From Blastococcus sp. TF02-8 (GTDB lineage: Bacteria; Actinomycetota; Actinomycetes; Mycobacteriales; Geodermatophilaceae): a stretch of 64,000 nt of DNA. Below are positions 61,245 through 64,000 of the stretch, one piece after another (within the stretch, counting starts at the first letter, position 1; every line of letters begins with the position of its first letter). The translations under genes and the position numbers were made by a program. Location of the stretch: contig NZ_QOHK01000006.1 in NCBI RefSeq assembly GCF_003319175.1, forward strand, positions 1 to 64,000. Reading direction: 5' to 3'. Below the pieces are notes generated by a model. That model worked only from the letters and a program-made list of their open reading frames with translations. It had not been told where the DNA came from and ran no database searches.

Positions 61245-63116
61245 CTACGACCCAGGCGGAGTGTCGGAGCCACTGCCCGACGTAGCTGGGGAGTCCGCCA
61301 CGTCAGACGCCTCGTCCTCGGCTGGCTGCGTCATGTTCCAGAGGGGCACGACAACCAATTTCAGACATAGCCACCAAACGTAAACCGAAGATGCGCTCCA
61401 CGCTTGGGCGTCGTTCAACAGTCCATGCGCGGCGTTGTGCCGCAAATTGGGGCCGTTCTGTTCAACCAGCATCGCTTGGAGTTCGAACTGAAGCGACTCA
61501 CCGAGGATCTGCGCTGTCTCCGGCATGGAAAGCAGCGAGGGCAGGCTCTTCTCCGACTCAACGCCGTATGCGTCAACGAACAGCGTGTGCACCCCTCGGC
61601 GCTTGAGGACGCCCCGGATCAGTTGTTCGATCTGAGGGACCAGGACGACCGCGGCGGAGGCGAAGTCGCCGTTCAGGCCGTGGCGGAGGCCTCGGGCCCA
61701 GAGATCCTCGTGTCCCGACGGTACGAGGGGGGACTCGGCGCAGACTCGTTGCAGGAAACCGAGGTTGTACCGCTGCTCGAAAGTCACAACCTCGTGTGCA
61801 GGGATGATGAAGCCGGTGACCGCGATTCCGGTAGATATCTGGAGGTTCCGACTCATGTCAGACTGAATGGCAGCCTCCGCATGGTCGACGGCGCCGTCGG
61901 AGGAGGCGACCTTGCGACCGTCGGAGCTGTAGGTGACGTTGCCGAGGAGGTGTCGGAGCGAGCCTTCGGCAAGTTCTTCGGCGTGCGCGCGGGCTCGTGC
62001 GACGTCCGTGAGCGGGTAAATCGTTGCCATCGCGACCAACGCCTCGAGCTTTGCGAGACCCGATACGCGGCGCCGGGTCTCGGTGACCGCTTCGGTGAGA
62101 TCGATGGGGCCGGTCGATATTCGCATCATGGACTCGAGTGCCAGTTCGCGGCTGTCCTCTAAGCGCTGTCGGAGTTCCCTGAGCCGATGGTCGTGTCCAT
62201 GCTCAATCCGGTAGCTGCGGGGAAGTGTTCGTAGTGTCGCGATCGCCTTCTCTAGGAAATGATCGGCGGCGATCGCTGCCCCACTGTCGGATGCCAGTCG
62301 TTCGTCGGCCTCCGCGACGTAGAGATCGGCGACGCGCTCCAATGAAGCGTGCACTCCCTGTTGGTCATCCACGGACGCGAGCCACTGCTGGGCTGCACGC
62401 TCCAGGTGTCGTGCCAGACGAGCCTTGTCGTCGTCGGCGGCGGCTGCGGCAAGTTCCACGAACTTTGCGGCCAGGGCGGTGCGTTCAGGCGGATCCATGC
62501 TGGCACATCGCTTCAGCATGTCGGACATGTCGCACAGCACGAACCCGTCGCTGCGGTCGCCGCTCAGGATGCGGGCGTGTAGGGCTTCGCTTATTTCCTG
62601 GAGTCTCGCCAATTCTGCTCGACCGCGGCGGCGTGCGAGCTCAATTGCCCGTTGCCATTCGGCGTGTCCGTTTCGGTGCCACTCGTCCGGATCAAGGGAA
62701 GCGGCTCGGTACGTGTCAATCGCCAGTCCGAGCATGGCGTGATCCGCGCGATTGGCCATCCAAAGGACATCGGCGAGCCTTGCTCGCATGGGCCGCTGTT
62801 CGACTAGCGGGAGGGTACGGCGCAGCAAGTCCAGTTGCGCCTCGTCTAGATCGTCTGGCAGCGCTGAGCGCTTGCCATCCCACACCATCATCGGCTTGAA
62901 CGGCTCATCCCAGTCTTCGGGGCGGAGCATCGATGAGGTCGCCAAGTGCAAGGCGATTAGGACGGCACGCTGGAGGCTGTCGGCAGGCGCGGCCTTCGCC
63001 AGGTCTGCGATTCGCATGCTCGCAAGCTCAACGACGCGACGGGGACCGTCATCGTCCGAGTTGGCAAACGCTTCCGCCCACCATGACGGATCGATGTCGG
63101 ACTCCTCCGAACTCAT
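61245..63116 (-). CDS. DUF4209-like protein with HEPN-type RxxxxH motif
   Basis: This 623-aa protein is read from the ATG at 63116 with GGAGGGG upstream. The N-terminal two thirds are helical and repeat-like (AIELARRRGRAELARLQEIS, RHLERAAQQWLASVDDQQGV). The C-terminal 200 residues resemble DUF4209: GHEDLWARGLRHGLNGDFAS, VPQIEQLIRGVLKRRGVHTL and GPNLRHNAAHGLLNDAQAW. R559-x4-H564 matches the HEPN RNase-type site. The domain occurs in proteins of phage-defence and accessory regions. It follows the partial gene at the right edge by about 80 bp on the same strand, so they are likely an operon. Confidence 0.7.
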   Translation of the reverse strand: MSSEESDIDPSWWAEAFANSDDDGPRRVVELASMRIADLAKAAPADSLQRAVLIALHLATSSMLRPEDWDEPFKPMMVWDGKRSALPDDLDEAQLDLLRRTLPLVEQRPMRARLADVLWMANRADHAMLGLAIDTYRAASLDPDEWHRNGHAEWQRAIELARRRGRAELARLQEISEALHARILSGDRSDGFVLCDMSDMLKRCASMDPPERTALAAKFVELAAAAADDDKARLARHLERAAQQWLASVDDQQGVHASLERVADLYVAEADERLASDSGAAIAADHFLEKAIATLRTLPRSYRIEHGHDHRLRELRQRLEDSRELALESMMRISTGPIDLTEAVTETRRRVSGLAKLEALVAMATIYPLTDVARARAHAEELAEGSLRHLLGNVTYSSDGRKVASSDGAVDHAEAAIQSDMSRNLQISTGIAVTGFIIPAHEVVTFEQRYNLGFLQRVCAESPLVPSGHEDLWARGLRHGLNGDFASAAVVLVPQIEQLIRGVLKRRGVHTLFVDAYGVESEKSLPSLLSMPETAQILGESLQFELQAMLVEQNGPNLRHNAAHGLLNDAQAWSASSVYVWWLCLKLVVVPLWNMTQPAEDEASDVADSPATSGSGSDTPPGS

Positions 63117-63199
63117 AGAAGACCCCTCCGCGAGATTGAGCGCAAACGTAGGTGTGAGATGACCGGGGGCACATCCTTGTTGCCAACCCGCGGCAGCAA

Positions 63200-64000
63200 T
63201 CACGTCAAGCCACTCCAGCCACCGGGGTAGTGCCGCGAGCGACAGGCTGATGCCAATATCAGGGACAACACCGGCTCTACTGGCGGGCTCAAGAGTGACC
63301 TCGCGCTCTGCACACCCCACGGCTCGAACTCGACCCGTGGCAGCGGCCACACGTCTGTGCCACCTCGTGTCCACCGGGCCTTGCCCTCGTCGGCGCTCGT
63401 CGCCTGCGGGACGACGCGAAGGGCATTGATGTTGTCGCGCACAGCCTCGTACAAGTCTCTGTCTCCAAGGTGGCGAGCGAGGTCCAGGACGACGGTGGCG
63501 AGGTAACTCGACGTCCGGCGCTCCATCGTCGTGCTTGCGAGCGAGCCCGCAAGCAGGCGCTCCGCGGTCTTTTCCTCATCCTCAGCCAGAGACGCCAACC
63601 CGAGGCCAGCCAGATCCTCGTCGTATCGATCGAGCAACCAGCGCGCCACCCGACCGAGGTACGCCTTGGCCGCCATGGGGTCGAAGGTTGCGAGCATCAC
63701 GGTGACGGCGACGACCGAGGGCGCGAAGAGGTCACCGACCGGCCGGGCCGCGCCGGGCTGCTCGGCCAAGCCGCGCAGCGCCTCCTCGAACCGGGTAGCC
63801 GCGTCGCCGTCCCCGTCCTCTCGAGCCAGCGCCAGCCCGAGGGCGAGGGCTTCCGCCACCCGGCAGCAGATCACCGGGTACGTCAACATGGCCAACTGGC
63901 TCACCGTTGTACGAACGAAGTCGAGCGGGTCCTTCAGCAAGGGCTCGGTCTGGTCGCAGATCTGCAAGGCTAGTCCGAGAACCAACCGCTTCGCCGCCGA
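63200..64000 (-). CDS. helical repeat protein, N-terminus beyond the window
   Basis: The frame is open through the right edge, so the start lies outside the window. The visible 267 residues are alpha-helical: RVAEALALGLALAREDGDGD, MAAKAYLGRVARWLLDRYDE, LASTTMERRTSSYLATVVLD and LYEAVRDNINALRVVPQA. They resemble tetratricopeptide-like solenoids. No catalytic motif is visible. It precedes the DUF4209-like gene in the same direction and probably belongs to the same unit. Confidence 0.6.
   Translation of the reverse strand, partial: SAAKRLVLGLALQICDQTEPLLKDPLDFVRTTVSQLAMLTYPVICCRVAEALALGLALAREDGDGDAATRFEEALRGLAEQPGAARPVGDLFAPSVVAVTVMLATFDPMAAKAYLGRVARWLLDRYDEDLAGLGLASLAEDEEKTAERLLAGSLASTTMERRTSSYLATVVLDLARHLGDRDLYEAVRDNINALRVVPQATSADEGKARWTRGGTDVWPLPRVEFEPWGVQSARSLLSPPVEPVLSLILASACRSRHYPGGWSGLT

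Noticed and set aside
60803..61273. 156-aa minus-strand frame between the HEPN-motif genes
   Set aside because: Low-complexity Arg/Pro/Ser-rich composition with no domain.

Overview
The window is a high-GC actinobacterial chromosome segment. Gene content (DUF3145, DUF3052, a mycothiol-type DinB-fold protein, a PucR-type regulator beside fabD, an RNase H-phosphatase fusion, a WS/DGAT enzyme) and the style of the intergenic stem-loops suggest a Geodermatophilaceae-like bacterium (Blastococcus, Modestobacter or Geodermatophilus). That placement is inference; no 16S gene is present.

Region 1 (1-7.7 kb): the distal part of a complex I-like operon. A His/Met-rich protein carrying a 27-bp tandem repeat enters from the left edge and is followed by tightly overlapping nuoH-J-K-L-M-N-like genes. 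The pump subunits are divergent: the NuoN-like protein lacks the usual membrane glutamate and the NuoM-like protein has Asp in its place.

Region 2 (7.7-16.5 kb): an accessory region that looks like an integrated element or several remnants. It holds a short anti-sigma-like zinc protein, a membrane-anchored pair (redoxin-like protein and alpha/beta hydrolase), a receiver-only response regulator, a broken merR, a three-gene coupled operon ending in a phage-type HTH protein, two small hypothetical genes, and a tyrosine recombinase next to tRNA-Met.

Region 3 (16.5-50.6 kb): mostly core chromosome. It includes a complete fasR-fabD-fabH-acpP-fabF-accD fatty-acid operon (FabD has an unusual biotinyl-like C-terminal domain), aceE, peroxiredoxin, tRNA-Val, several alpha/beta hydrolases, an epimerase-WS/DGAT pair, an FUSC transporter, the Nif3/zinc-ribbon/RNase H-phosphatase operon, two c-di-GMP proteins, and rnpB (RNase P RNA).

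Region 4 (50.6-64 kb): a second integrative element beside rnpB. It has a tyrosine recombinase, a BrnT/BrnA-like toxin-antitoxin pair, an excisionase, a MobF relaxase-helicase and a possible oriT. Beyond it lie a frameshifted cyclase-like gene, a NUDIX hydrolase, and a cluster of three proteins that each carry a HEPN-like RNase motif. This cluster is the best candidate for an uncharacterised defence system.

A directional box of about 36 bp occurs three times, twice in region 2 and once in region 4. It always sits upstream of a mobile-element gene in the same orientation, which ties the two elements together through a shared, to me unknown, regulatory site.
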